A stretch of DNA of 64,000 bases, taken from contig NZ_JARFYN010000024.1 of NCBI RefSeq assembly GCF_030272695.1, forward strand, positions 1-64,000, read 5' to 3'. The position numbers were made by a program, and so were the translations under genes. Position 1 is the stretch's first letter. Every line of letters begins with the position of its first letter. The notes under the pieces were generated by a model, which did no database searches, was not told the origin of the DNA, and saw only the letters and a program-made list of their open reading frames with translations. The stretch comes from Martinezella calliandrae. GTDB taxonomy: Bacteria; Pseudomonadota; Alphaproteobacteria; Rhizobiales; Rhizobiaceae. Shown here in pieces: positions 25,424-33,548 of the stretch.

Positions 25424-26203
25424 CTATTTCACCGGCGCCACAAGCGAGAAGAACGCGCCTTGCGGGTCGGTGCATTGGACGATCCAGCTACCGCCGGGGA
25501 CTTCCATCGGGCCGTTGACGACCTTGCCGCCAGCTTCGTTGACGCGGCCGACAGCAGCATCGATGGCCGGGACATTGAAGTAGAAGTTCCAGGCGGCCAT
25601 CGGCATTTCCGCCGGCTTGGTCATGATGCCGCCGAAGTCTCGGTCGCCGATCTTGAAGATCTTGTAAGTGCCCATCGGACCCATGTCGAAATCGGAGCTT
25701 GATTCCCAGCCGAACATATCGCGATAGAAATCAAAAGCCTTCGGTCCATCGCCGGCGTAGAGCTCGTGCCAGCCGACATAGCCGGGAGCATTGGGTTCGG
25801 CTGGCTCCCAGCCCTGGTCGCCAGGCTGCGGCGTGAAGATGCAGAAGGCGGCGCCATAGGGATCGGCGACGACGGCGAAACGGCCGACACCGGGAATATC
25901 CCCTGGCTCGCGATAGACCTTGCCGCCCTTTCCGGCGATCGTCTTGGCAGCCTCATCGACATTGGGCACGCTGATATAGCCGGTCCAGCAGGGCGGCGTG
26001 CCCATGGCCTTGGCCTCTTCCGGCAGGATCATCATGCCGGCGATCGGGCCTGCGCCGGCGCTGAACAAAGTATAGGCCATTTCGATTTCCGGCATGCCGG
26101 CATCCTTGGCATCCCAGCCGACAACCTTGCGGTAGAAGGCCTCTCCCGCCGCCATGTCGGTGGTCATGAGTTCGTACCAGACAAAATATCCCTTCGCAGC
26201 CAT
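25424..26203 (-). CDS. VOC family protein, two glyoxalase-like domains
   Basis: A 259-residue protein made of two vicinal-oxygen-chelate modules, about residues 1-125 and 130-259. The first begins YFVWYELMTTDMAAGEAFYRKVVGW, the second YVGWHELYAGDGPKAFDFYRDMFGW; the repeated W-H/Y-E-L and FY...GW patterns show the internal duplication. Such proteins bind a metal and act on small substrates or stress metabolites. It is the third of three same-strand genes (27523, 26688, 26203) behind a MarR-type promoter region, so it is likely co-expressed with them. Substrate unknown. Confidence 0.85.
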   Translation of the reverse strand: MAAKGYFVWYELMTTDMAAGEAFYRKVVGWDAKDAGMPEIEMAYTLFSAGAGPIAGMMILPEEAKAMGTPPCWTGYISVPNVDEAAKTIAGKGGKVYREPGDIPGVGRFAVVADPYGAAFCIFTPQPGDQGWEPAEPNAPGYVGWHELYAGDGPKAFDFYRDMFGWESSSDFDMGPMGTYKIFKIGDRDFGGIMTKPAEMPMAAWNFYFNVPAIDAAVGRVNEAGGKVVNGPMEVPGGSWIVQCTDPQGAFFSLVAPVK

Positions 26204-26214
26204 TGTAGCTCTCC

Positions 26215-26688
26215 CTATTGCTTGCGGCGGTAGTTGGCGATCATGAACTCTTTCCAGCTCCCGTCCGGTTGGCCGACGCTGGAGGAGAAGACGCGTTCAT
26301 TGTCGTTGATGAATGTGATGGCTTCACGATAGCTGGCCGACTGGCCTTCATGCTCGAAGTCCGGTCCTGACGTGTCGAGCACCAGCGTGCGGCCGCTCTG
26401 ATCGAGCGTGCCTTCATAGACCCACATGTGGTTCATCATGCTGCCAATCCAGGTACCGATATATTTGCCCTTGTCGGGATCATAGCCGAGGGTCAGCAGC
26501 GTCGCGGCCGCGCGGCCGCCGGGCATCGTGCCCTCACCTTCGCATAAAAACCAAAGGCCATGCAGCGCGCGGACATTCTCTGTCCAGGCACCGTGATCAA
26601 CCTTGCCGTCCGGATCTGCGGCATTGACGTCCCATATGCCGAGCAGCTTTTGCAGGAATGCGTGTTCTTCCGTCAGTTCCGCCTTCAT
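26215..26688 (-). CDS. DUF1579 family protein
   Basis: A 157-residue soluble protein. The family features are an early LLGIWDVNA, the middle GGRAAATLLTLGYDPDKGKYIGTWIGSM and a late RVFSSSVGQPDGSWKEFM strand pair, which give a lipocalin-like barrel. Function unknown. The ATG at 26688 is preceded by AAAGGAGG at good spacing; the frame itself is open to 26742. It is 11 bases from the VOC gene, and the pair is surely one transcript. Confidence 0.82.
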   Translation of the reverse strand: MKAELTEEHAFLQKLLGIWDVNAADPDGKVDHGAWTENVRALHGLWFLCEGEGTMPGGRAAATLLTLGYDPDKGKYIGTWIGSMMNHMWVYEGTLDQSGRTLVLDTSGPDFEHEGQSASYREAITFINDNERVFSSSVGQPDGSWKEFMIANYRRKQ

Positions 26689-26797
26689 CGCGTCCCTCCT
26701 TTGCGACTGGCCGAGCCCTCTACCCCGCAGTGCTCTAAACACGGCACCTCGGTCTTTGTTCCCATGCGACGTTCCGCGGAAAGTCGCATGGCATCAG

Positions 26798-27523
26798 CTA
26801 GTGGCAGGAGGATTGCGCTTTCGGGATTTCCTCGTATTCGTCGTGACGGCGCACGAAATCCATGGTGCTGGCTTCGTTGCGGCCCTTCGGCGCATTGTCT
26901 AGGATCATCAGCGTGCCGATCATCTCCTCGCCGCCGCGGGCATAGCTGGAATAGGTGTGGAAGACATTGCCGGCTTCATCCTTGTAGAAAGCGCTGAGCC
27001 CAGGGAGCTCGTCGTGGCCGTTCTTGGCGTCCATAGCGCTGAAATTATAGAACACCTTTTCGCCGGCAAGCTGCTCCTCTGTGAAGGAGACGTTATAGTC
27101 GAAATTGAAATCATTGGCGCAAGACGACACCCAAGGGAACTTCCAACCCATGCGCTTCTTATAAGCCTCGATCTTGTCGATCGGCGCGCGGGCAACGGCA
27201 ACGAGGGTGACGTCGTGATGATTAAGATGTGGCAGCGTGCCGTCGAAATGATCGGCAAGAAAGGAGCATCCGGGGCATCCGGCTTCCCACTTCGGACCGA
27301 GCATGAAATGATAAACGATCAGTTGACTGCGACCGTCGAAAAGATCGGCGAGCGAACTCTTTCCAGTGGGCGTGTCGAAAACATAATCCTTGTCGACTTT
27401 GACCCAGGGCAGCGCCAAGCGTTCGGCATTGATGCGGTCACGCAAATGCGTCGCTTCCTTCTCCTTGGCAAGCAGTTCACGGCGGGCCTCCAACCACACC
27501 TCACGCGAAACGATTTGGTTCAT
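26798..27523 (-). CDS. DUF899 thioredoxin-like protein
   Basis: A 241-residue member of the DUF899 thioredoxin-fold family. LIVYHFMLGPKWEAGCPGCSFLAD carries a CPGC motif at the position of the redox Cys pair. ELPGLSAFYKDEAGNVFHTYS and a C-terminal VRRHDEYE are also typical. A role in redox or stress defence is likely but unproven. The ATG at 27523 follows a weak ribosome site. It heads the group with DUF1579 and VOC genes and is divergent from the MarR regulator at 27595. Confidence 0.87.
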   Translation of the reverse strand: MNQIVSREVWLEARRELLAKEKEATHLRDRINAERLALPWVKVDKDYVFDTPTGKSSLADLFDGRSQLIVYHFMLGPKWEAGCPGCSFLADHFDGTLPHLNHHDVTLVAVARAPIDKIEAYKKRMGWKFPWVSSCANDFNFDYNVSFTEEQLAGEKVFYNFSAMDAKNGHDELPGLSAFYKDEAGNVFHTYSSYARGGEEMIGTLMILDNAPKGRNEASTMDFVRRHDEYEEIPKAQSSCH

Positions 27524-27560
27524 TGCCTGCGCCCTCCTCGGCATCTGCTACGTGCCAATC

Positions 27561-27588
27561 TTGACAAATACATTGATATCAATATTAA
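27561..27588 (+). promoter_or_regulatory. MarR-type operator inside a promoter
   Basis: TTGACA (27561-27566) and TATTAA (27583-27588) stand 16 bases apart. The perfect palindrome ATTGATATCAAT (27572-27583) fills the spacer. It lies between the divergent DUF899 and MarR genes. The predicted start site falls at or next to the MarR ATG, so that mRNA may be leaderless. Confidence 0.6.
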
Positions 27589-27594
27589 TGAATC

Positions 27595-28041
27595 ATGTCA
27601 AATGTGATTGAAATTCCCTTCGAGACAACACTACTAGTACGCGATAGCTGCCTTTGCCTGCAGGTGCAGCGCGCCGCCCGAGCTTTGGCACGCCGTTTCG
27701 ACGAAGCCTTGAGGCCGCTCGGACTTACCAACGGCCAGTTTTCCCTGATGATGTCGTTGAACAGGCCGGAGCCCGCGGCCATGGGGCCCGTCGCAACCCT
27801 GCTCGCAATAGATCAAACGACGCTCACAGCGGCCTTAAAGCCGCTGACGCGCCGAGGCTGGGTGAACATTCTTCCCAATCCGAAAGACCGCCGTGCTCGA
27901 TTGCTCGGCCTGACCCCGTCAGGCAAGGCGGTACTCGCGGCGGCCGTGCCTATCTGGAAGCTGACGCACGCCGAAGTGGAAGCGCGGCTGCCCGACGGCA
28001 ACGCGGATCGGCTGCGGAAGGTTTTGTTGGCGCTGTCCTAA
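27595..28041 (+). CDS. MarR family regulator
   Basis: A 148-residue winged-helix regulator. The MarR core runs from LGLTNGQFSLMMSLNRPEP through the recognition helix DQTTLTAALKPLTRRGWVN to the wing NPKDRRARLLGLTPSGKAVL. A Cys pair occurs near the N-terminus in DSCLCLQVQRAA, a place where redox-sensing MarR proteins carry their reactive Cys. It is divergent from DUF899-DUF1579-VOC with a palindrome between, and probably represses both units. Its 3' end overlaps the convergent RES gene by four bases. Confidence 0.88.
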   Translation: MSNVIEIPFETTLLVRDSCLCLQVQRAARALARRFDEALRPLGLTNGQFSLMMSLNRPEPAAMGPVATLLAIDQTTLTAALKPLTRRGWVNILPNPKDRRARLLGLTPSGKAVLAAAVPIWKLTHAEVEARLPDGNADRLRKVLLALS

Positions 28042-28796
28042 GCGCTGTTTCGCATGCGGGGATCGGCACCAAAATCGCTGCGCGCGAAACCAATGCGACT
28101 TTTCGGGAAATCGCAGAGCGCCTGAACTCCAGTCGGCGATAGTCGGATACGCCAGGTCTGGCGTTCGACGGGTTCGCGCGCAGCAAAGGCATGGGCCGTC
28201 AAAAGCGCAATATTCTTGCCGTCTTGGGGGTCTCTGACGGACCGATAGAGGATCGTTTGAATTCCCCCCGCCCGCGCGGCGTCGGCGAGCGACTGGCAGG
28301 CTTCGTAGTTGACGGGATCGGTCCAAGCTTCGCGATCCCGATCCAACGGCGAATGGGTAAGATCGATCGATTCGCTGGTCGCAACCGCTGCGGCGAAGGC
28401 GGTATATTCCGCCGCATTGGCGGGCAGGGGCGTCCCGGGAGAGTCGCCAAAGAAAAGCAGCCGGTAAAAACTCATCTCGGCCAGCGCCGTTTCGACCTGC
28501 TCGGATGCATAAAAGACGCCGAGGGTACGTCCAGCCCGTCTGAAGCGCGAGCCATGTGGGTAGAGCGCTCCGTAGCGGAAGGGGGTGGCCAGCAGATAAT
28601 CCAGGCCGCCGCATTCCGGCGGAAGCGCCGGCTTGCTCTGCTCCAGCAGATGTTCGAGAAGCGCCTGCTCTTCCAGCGTATCGACCAGTTTCAACGTCGA
28701 GACCTGATGTTGCGCCTCCACCAGCCGCCAATAGCGGCCGGAGATCGGCCGAGCCTCAGACGAGAGCGCGACGGGCGTCCAGATAGGCAAGGACAT
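28038..28796 (-). CDS. RES domain toxin
   Basis: A 252-residue RES-domain protein. Known RES toxins break down NAD(+) and stop growth. The conserved Arg-Glu-Ser set fits RYWRLVEA near the start, FYASEQVETALAEM in the middle and TILYRSVRDPQDGKNIALL later. Its start lies inside the upstream antitoxin gene (41-base overlap in another frame), the usual order and coupling for the RES-Xre module. Function as a toxin is by family; not shown here. Confidence 0.85.
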   Translation of the reverse strand: MSLPIWTPVALSSEARPISGRYWRLVEAQHQVSTLKLVDTLEEQALLEHLLEQSKPALPPECGGLDYLLATPFRYGALYPHGSRFRRAGRTLGVFYASEQVETALAEMSFYRLLFFGDSPGTPLPANAAEYTAFAAAVATSESIDLTHSPLDRDREAWTDPVNYEACQSLADAARAGGIQTILYRSVRDPQDGKNIALLTAHAFAAREPVERQTWRIRLSPTGVQALCDFPKSRIGFARSDFGADPRMRNSA

Positions 28797-29139
28797 CGGT
28801 CAATCCGGAAATGGAGGTGATCTTTTCAAGCGGCGTTGCGCCGAAGGCGAGATTGACATTGCGCAGCCATTGCCGCGCCACGGCTTCATCGCCGCCGACA
28901 ATGGCATCGAGCGAGCGGAACAGACGTATGAAAAGCACGGCGAGTTCAAATGATTTGCTGTGCCGCTCCAGAAGATGATCCTGCCGTTTCATGCGCGAGA
29001 CCGTCGCTTCCGAAACGCCGATCACCGCAGCGAGCATGCGAGCATTCAGCCCCAGTCGGTCGGCAGCATTGACGACCGCGTTGGTGATGACAAGAGTCTC
29101 ACTGGGATTTGCATGACCTATCGCTTGGGCAGATATCAT
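28756..29139 (-). CDS. Xre/MbcA/ParS-type antitoxin
   Basis: A 127-residue antitoxin of the MbcA/ParS/Xre (DUF2384) family. The N-terminal HTH is LGLNARMLAAVIGVSEATVSRMKRQD. The C-terminal DUF2384 part contains GGDEAVARQWLRNVNLAFGATPL and ends SGLTDVLAYLDARRALV, which caps the toxin active site in known pairs. It precedes and overlaps the RES toxin. Inverted repeats with TTTCTT/AAGAAA lie upstream, so it likely represses its own operon. Confidence 0.88.
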   Translation of the reverse strand: MISAQAIGHANPSETLVITNAVVNAADRLGLNARMLAAVIGVSEATVSRMKRQDHLLERHSKSFELAVLFIRLFRSLDAIVGGDEAVARQWLRNVNLAFGATPLEKITSISGLTDVLAYLDARRALV

Positions 29140-29150
29140 GGGCCTTATCC

Positions 29151-29190
29151 TTTCTCAAGAAAATATATAGCAAATTTCTTGCAAAAGAAA
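29151..29190 (-). promoter_or_regulatory. Promoter/operator of the RES-Xre operon
   Basis: Two related palindromes stand 12 bases apart: TTTCTCAAGAAA (29151-29162, imperfect) and TTTCTT-GCAA-AAGAAA (29175-29190, perfect arms). An AT-rich ATATATAG stretch between them can hold a -10 box. They lie just before the antitoxin start. Confidence 0.55.
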
Positions 29191-29224
29191 AGGAGCGGTG
29201 CGCCGAATAGCGTACCGCTCCTTT
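29189..29224 (-). terminator. Terminator after ohr
   Basis: AAAGGAGCGGT and ACCGCTCCTTT form a perfect 11-bp stem. On the minus strand it is followed by TCTTTT. It ends the ohr transcript and partly overlaps the antitoxin operator. Confidence 0.75.
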
Positions 29225-29267
29225 ATGCCGACTACTCCGTCGACCTGAGAGATGGGAAAGTCTATTC

Positions 29268-29690
29268 TCAGGCAACCGTGAACGGCACTTCCGTCGAGGT
29301 GCGCATGGCATGGCTGTAGGGGCAGACGATGTGGGCGGCAGCGGCAAGCTTTTCAGCTTCGGCCTTGTCCATGCCGGGAATGTGAACCGATAGAGACACT
29401 TCGATGCCGAAACCGCCGCCATCTGCGCGCGGGCCGATGCCAACCGTTGCAGTTACCTTGGCGTCTTCGGGGATCTTGACCTTCTGTTGGCCCGCAACAA
29501 ATTTCAGGGCGCCGAGGAAGCAGGCGGAATAGCCGGCGGCGAAGAGCTGTTCGGGGTTCGTGCCGGTAGCGCCGTCGCCGCCGAGTTCCTTCGGCACAGT
29601 CAGGGTGACGTCGAGGACGCCGTTTTCAGATACGGCGTGGCCGGCGCGGCCGCCGGTGGCAGAAGCCTTGGTGGTGTAGAGGATAGGCAT
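29268..29690 (-). CDS. ohr: Organic hydroperoxide resistance protein Ohr
   Basis: A 140-residue OsmC/Ohr peroxidase that reduces organic hydroperoxides. The two catalytic cysteines are Cys57 in GYSACFLGALKF and Cys123 in AAHIVCPYSHAMR. The N-terminus LYTTKASATGGRAGHAVSEN and the GGDGATGTNPEQLFAAGY block are typical of Ohr rather than OsmC. The frame is open to 29831, but family length fixes the ATG at 29690. It is divergent from its regulator ohrR with a palindrome between and a terminator after it. Confidence 0.93.
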   Translation of the reverse strand: MPILYTTKASATGGRAGHAVSENGVLDVTLTVPKELGGDGATGTNPEQLFAAGYSACFLGALKFVAGQQKVKIPEDAKVTATVGIGPRADGGGFGIEVSLSVHIPGMDKAEAEKLAAAAHIVCPYSHAMRTSTEVPFTVA

Positions 29691-29726
29691 GTCAGATCTC
29701 CTTGCTGGTTGGATAAGTTTTAATAT

Positions 29727-29745
29727 CGCACGATTTAGTCGTGCG
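29727..29745. promoter_or_regulatory. Inverted repeat in ohr-ohrR region, likely OhrR operator
   Basis: CGCACGA and TCGTGCG flank TTTAG, a perfect 7-base inverted repeat about 37 bases before the ohr start and 75 before ohrR. Position suggests OhrR binding; AT-rich flanks may hold the promoters. Confidence 0.55.
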
Positions 29746-29820
29746 CAACATATTTTTGCGATTTGCTTTTGAAAAGTGAACCTGTGACAATGAGGCCAAC
29801 AAGAAAATGGCGGAGCAGCG

Positions 29821-30282
29821 ATGACGGACAAGGTGCAGGAGCGGGCAATCCCCGATGACGAAAAGCGGTTGGAGCGGCAGCTCTGTTTTGCCGTCTACGC
29901 GACCGCGCATGCCTTCAATCGCGCCTATAAGCCGATCCTTGATCGTGTCGGCCTGACCTACCCGCAATATCTGGTAATGCTGGTGCTTTGGGAAAAAGGC
30001 TGCCTACCGGTCAAAACCATCGGCGAGCAGCTCGACCTCGATTCAGGCACGCTGTCGCCACTGTTGAAGCGTCTCGAGCAGGCTGGCCTAATTGGCCGCA
30101 TGCGCGACCCGAAAGACGAACGGCAGGTCATCGTTTCCCTGACCGAAAAGGGCGCCGGTATGAAATGCCAGGTCAACATGATCATGGCCGCCATCGGCGA
30201 AGCCGTCGGCTGCGATATGAATGAAATGGCCAGTCTGCGCGACCGACTGCAACAGCTGAGAGCGAATTTAACGGCCGAATGA
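29821..30282 (+). CDS. ohrR: OhrR, MarR-type peroxide sensor
   Basis: A 153-residue MarR-family repressor. The peroxide-sensing Cys22 is in RQLCFAVYATAHAFNRAYKPIL, the conserved OhrR N-terminus. The recognition helix is SGTLSPLLKRLEQAGL and the wing has DPKDERQVIVSLT. A second Cys at 116 (GMKCQVNM) could take part in a disulfide. Oxidation of Cys22 releases the protein from DNA in known OhrR. Divergent from ohr, which it should repress. Confidence 0.92.
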   Translation: MTDKVQERAIPDDEKRLERQLCFAVYATAHAFNRAYKPILDRVGLTYPQYLVMLVLWEKGCLPVKTIGEQLDLDSGTLSPLLKRLEQAGLIGRMRDPKDERQVIVSLTEKGAGMKCQVNMIMAAIGEAVGCDMNEMASLRDRLQQLRANLTAE

Positions 30283-30313
30283 GAGCCGCTGCCTGATCAA
30301 ACCATGCAGAAAA

Positions 30314-31051
30314 TTAAGCCTGCGTCACCAGGATTGGGGCGCGTTCAGGCACGCGATCGTAGAGATCGATAACATCTTGATTGAGCAGACGGACGCAGCC
30401 AGAGGAAACGGCCTTGCCGATAGAGCGCCAATCGGGATTGCCGTGCAGACGGTAAAGCGAATCCTGCTTATCCTCGAAAATATAAAGCGCGCGCGCACCG
30501 AGCGGATTCTTCAGGCCTGGATCCATACCACCATTGGCAATGGAATATTGGACAAGTTCCGGCTGGCGGGCGACCATTTCGTCCGGTGGGTTCCAGCGCG
30601 GCCATTTCTTGCGCCACTGGATGATACCGCGACCCTGCCAGGCAAAGCCTTCGCGGCCGACGCCGATACCATATCGCATCGCCGTGCCGCCCGGCTCGGT
30701 AACATAGAGGAAACGCTCCCGCGTATTGACAACCACGCTGCCTGGCGGCTCGCCGGTCGGATTGACGACACGCTGTCGATAGTATTTCGGATCAATCTGC
30801 TCGTATGGTATTGCCGGAAGATGAAAGCCGCCATCATCCATCGCCGCGTAGATCACAGCAGGATCCGGCTGCTCGCCACTATAGCTGGAAAGCAAGCTGT
30901 CGGAGGGACGATAGGCGGAGCCACTATATTGCACCGGACTGACGATCGGGTTGCTTTCGACCGTAGAAGCGCAGCCGGCGAGCGTCGAAACGGCGCCAAT
31001 GCCCGCGAGGGCGAGGAAATTACGTCGGGAAAGAGAAGAAGGCAGACTCAT
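30314..31051 (-). CDS. L,D-transpeptidase (YkuD), Tat-type lipoprotein
   Basis: A 245-residue cell-wall enzyme. The N-terminus has a twin-Arg motif (SRRNFLALAG) and a lipobox LAGC near residue 28, so a Tat-exported lipoprotein is likely. The YkuD domain includes VVNTRERFLYVTEPGGTAMRYGIGVGREGFAW and the catalytic block HGNPDWRSIGKAVSSGCVRLLNQD (His and S-x-GCVR Cys). It makes 3-3 crosslinks or links lipoproteins to peptidoglycan. A paralogue lies 149 bases upstream on the same strand. Confidence 0.9.
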   Translation of the reverse strand: MSLPSSLSRRNFLALAGIGAVSTLAGCASTVESNPIVSPVQYSGSAYRPSDSLLSSYSGEQPDPAVIYAAMDDGGFHLPAIPYEQIDPKYYRQRVVNPTGEPPGSVVVNTRERFLYVTEPGGTAMRYGIGVGREGFAWQGRGIIQWRKKWPRWNPPDEMVARQPELVQYSIANGGMDPGLKNPLGARALYIFEDKQDSLYRLHGNPDWRSIGKAVSSGCVRLLNQDVIDLYDRVPERAPILVTQA

Positions 31052-31199
31052 GTCGACAGCATCATTCCTGTTGGAAGGGAACCCAAAACTATCCGATTCG
31101 GCTCCCGGCGAGATTCACAGAGACTGGAATAAAACTAGAGAGCGTCGTCGGGCGCGGCTATCGCACATATGCAACATCACGAAAATTTGTTTCAGGACA

Positions 31200-32003
31200 T
31201 TATAGCACTACAACTTCCGTCTTTGCAGGCACACGATTATAGAGATCGATCACATCCTGGTTCAGCATGCGGACGCAGCCGGATGACGCTTCCTTGCCGA
31301 TCGACTGCCAGTCCGGTGTGCCGTGAATGCGATAGAGCGTGTCCCTGCCATTCTGGAAAATATAGAGCGCCCGGGCGCCAAGGGGGTTGGTCGGCCCCGG
31401 ATTCATGCCGCCGCGATCAGCCGAAACCGGCTTGATCTCCGGTTCGCGAGCCACCATTTCGGCCGGCGGCGTCCATCGCGGCCATTTCTGCTTCCACTGA
31501 ATAACGCCTTTGCCGTGCCAGGCATAACCGGCCGCCCCGAGGCCGACCCCATAACGCATTGCCTTGCCACCCGGCTCGACGAAATAGAGAAAGTGGCTTC
31601 TGGTATCGACGACGATCGTGCCCGGCCTTTCGTTGGTTTGGTAGTCCACTTCCTGACGCAGGAAACGCTGGTCTATGCGGGTATAGGGGATGGCCGGCAG
31701 GGTGAAATCATCTTCGCTCTTCTGCGCGTACATGGCCTGATGCACTGGATTGAAGGTCGGCAGCCCGTAAGTCTGATGGAATTGCGTGCGGAAGAGATCG
31801 CGCGCTTGCGGCACCGGTTGGATCGGCAGGCGCCCCACCTTCTGCGGATCGATACCTTCAGGTCGATAAAAGATAGGCGTAGTTTCCTGGGCAAACCGAT
31901 CGGGATCGGTCGCCCCGGTATCGGGAATAATGCTGCACGCCGACAGCGTGGCAAAAGCGGCAGCAGCAAGTACGCGGCGGGAAACGGGCAGGAAATCGGC
32001 CAT
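31200..32003 (-). CDS. L,D-transpeptidase (YkuD), second copy
   Basis: A 267-residue paralogue of the gene at 30314. Signal: SRRVLAAAAFATLSACS with lipobox LSAC, so a lipoprotein. The catalytic part has VVDTRSHFLYFVEPGGKAMRYG, IQWKQKWPRWTPPAEMV and HGTPDWQSIGKEASSGCVRMLNQD, closely matching the other copy. It differs by an N-terminal linker of about 60 residues before the domain. The ATG at 32003 is chosen to give the signal peptide; no strong ribosome site is visible. Divergent from mutA. Confidence 0.87.
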   Translation of the reverse strand: MADFLPVSRRVLAAAAFATLSACSIIPDTGATDPDRFAQETTPIFYRPEGIDPQKVGRLPIQPVPQARDLFRTQFHQTYGLPTFNPVHQAMYAQKSEDDFTLPAIPYTRIDQRFLRQEVDYQTNERPGTIVVDTRSHFLYFVEPGGKAMRYGVGLGAAGYAWHGKGVIQWKQKWPRWTPPAEMVAREPEIKPVSADRGGMNPGPTNPLGARALYIFQNGRDTLYRIHGTPDWQSIGKEASSGCVRMLNQDVIDLYNRVPAKTEVVVL

Positions 32004-32161
32004 CGTTGGAAACCAGTTGGGATATGGATCGGTCAGCCGCATGATGACCGGCCCGGCTGGCGCGAGGCTGGCGTCGGTTACAAAGATATTGCGCCAATCA
32101 GCCAAACTTCTGTTTTCCCCTGCCTTGGCATGGGTTAGATCTTTGGGAGACGGAGGATAGC

Positions 32162-33511
32162 ATGAACATCGACAGTCTGGACCCCAACACTTTTGCTCCG
32201 GCAAGTCGCGATGCATGGCTCAAGCTGGTGAACAGAGCCCTGAAGGGCGCAGATTTCCAGGAGGCGCTGGTATCGCGAACGGATGACGGCATCGCAATCG
32301 AGCCACTCTATGTCCGCCGCCCCGATGCGATGCCATGGGCCCGCCGCCATATCGACCGGCCTTGGATCGTCAGCCAGCGTATGGATGATCCGGATATCGA
32401 GCGTGCTTTCTTCCAGCTCGGCGAGGATCTCGCCAACGGGGGCAGCGGCGTCAGCCTGATCTCGAAATGCGGCTCGTCTGCCTTTGGTATCGGCATCGAT
32501 GCAGCGGCGGAGGGGCTGACGGCAAGATTGGCGTCAGCAGTTGCAGACAAAAACATCTCGCTGCGCCTGGAAGGCTGCTCTTCGGCTTTTGCCGATGCAT
32601 TCGTTACCGCACTTGGCAAATATTCCAATCGCCCAACGATGCATTTCGGCCTCGACGCCTTCACCTTGATCACCAACGAGATAGCGAACAGCTGTCAGCG
32701 CCTGAGCAAAGCCGGATTTGCCGGCACCCTCCTCAATGCCGATGGCAGGGCAGTCCACAATGCCGGCGGAACAGAGGTGCAGGAACTGGCTGTGATGGCC
32801 GCGGCTCTCGTCGGCCATATGAAGATGCTGGATCAGACGGGCACCAGCCCCGATGCGGTTCTCGGCATCACGAGCCTCTGCCTCACCGCCGATCAAAACC
32901 AATTCGTCACGGTGGCGAAAGCCCGCGCGGCACGCATGATCTTTGCCCGTATCGCCGAAGTCTGCGGCATATCCGATCCACCAGCGGCCCACCTTTTCAT
33001 GCAAACGAGCTACCGCATGCTCACCCGTCTGGACGCGGAGACCAACATCCTGCGCAACACCATCGCCGTCTTCGCCGCCGGCACGGGCGGCGCGGATGAG
33101 ATTTCGGTACTGCCACACACGCTGGCCCATGGCATCCCCGATCCGCTGGCACGACGCCTGGCGCGCAATACGCAGACCATCCTAATTGCCGAAAGCCATC
33201 TCGACCATGTCGCCGATCCGGCCGCCGGAACCGGTGGCATAGAGGCGCTGAGCCAGGCTCTGGCCGAAAAGGCCTGGGAGATTTTTACGGGCATCGAGCG
33301 GGATGGCGGGTTGGCAAAGGTCATCGCTAGTGGCCAGCTTGCGGCGATGGTGGCCGAAGCAAGAGCGAAGCGGGCTACAAAACCAATCGTGGGGACGACA
33401 TTGTTCGTCGCGAAGGCGCAGCGGCCGGTTACAGTTTTGGGAGAACTTGGGGCTTTGGCGGAGTGCATGGGGCTAACGCCGGTGCGGTTGGACGAGGGAG
33501 TCGAGGCATGA
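32162..33511 (+). CDS. mutA: Methylmalonyl-CoA mutase small subunit, lacking B12 domain
   Basis: A 449-residue homologue of the small (non-catalytic) chain of methylmalonyl-CoA mutase. Family blocks include the start KLVNRALKGADFQEALVSRT, PWIVSQRMDDPDIERAF and ETNILRNTIAVFAAGTGGAD. Full-length chains have about 600 residues with a C-terminal cobalamin-like domain; this one stops before it, with no D-x-H-x-x-G motif. AGACGGAGG lies upstream of the ATG. The large chain follows after 37 bases, and the two form an operon and probably a heterodimer. Confidence 0.85.
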   Translation: MNIDSLDPNTFAPASRDAWLKLVNRALKGADFQEALVSRTDDGIAIEPLYVRRPDAMPWARRHIDRPWIVSQRMDDPDIERAFFQLGEDLANGGSGVSLISKCGSSAFGIGIDAAAEGLTARLASAVADKNISLRLEGCSSAFADAFVTALGKYSNRPTMHFGLDAFTLITNEIANSCQRLSKAGFAGTLLNADGRAVHNAGGTEVQELAVMAAALVGHMKMLDQTGTSPDAVLGITSLCLTADQNQFVTVAKARAARMIFARIAEVCGISDPPAAHLFMQTSYRMLTRLDAETNILRNTIAVFAAGTGGADEISVLPHTLAHGIPDPLARRLARNTQTILIAESHLDHVADPAAGTGGIEALSQALAEKAWEIFTGIERDGGLAKVIASGQLAAMVAEARAKRATKPIVGTTLFVAKAQRPVTVLGELGALAECMGLTPVRLDEGVEA

Positions 33512-33548
33512 CGTTGGCGTTTGAAGTATCGTCGGAGGCTGCCGCGCT

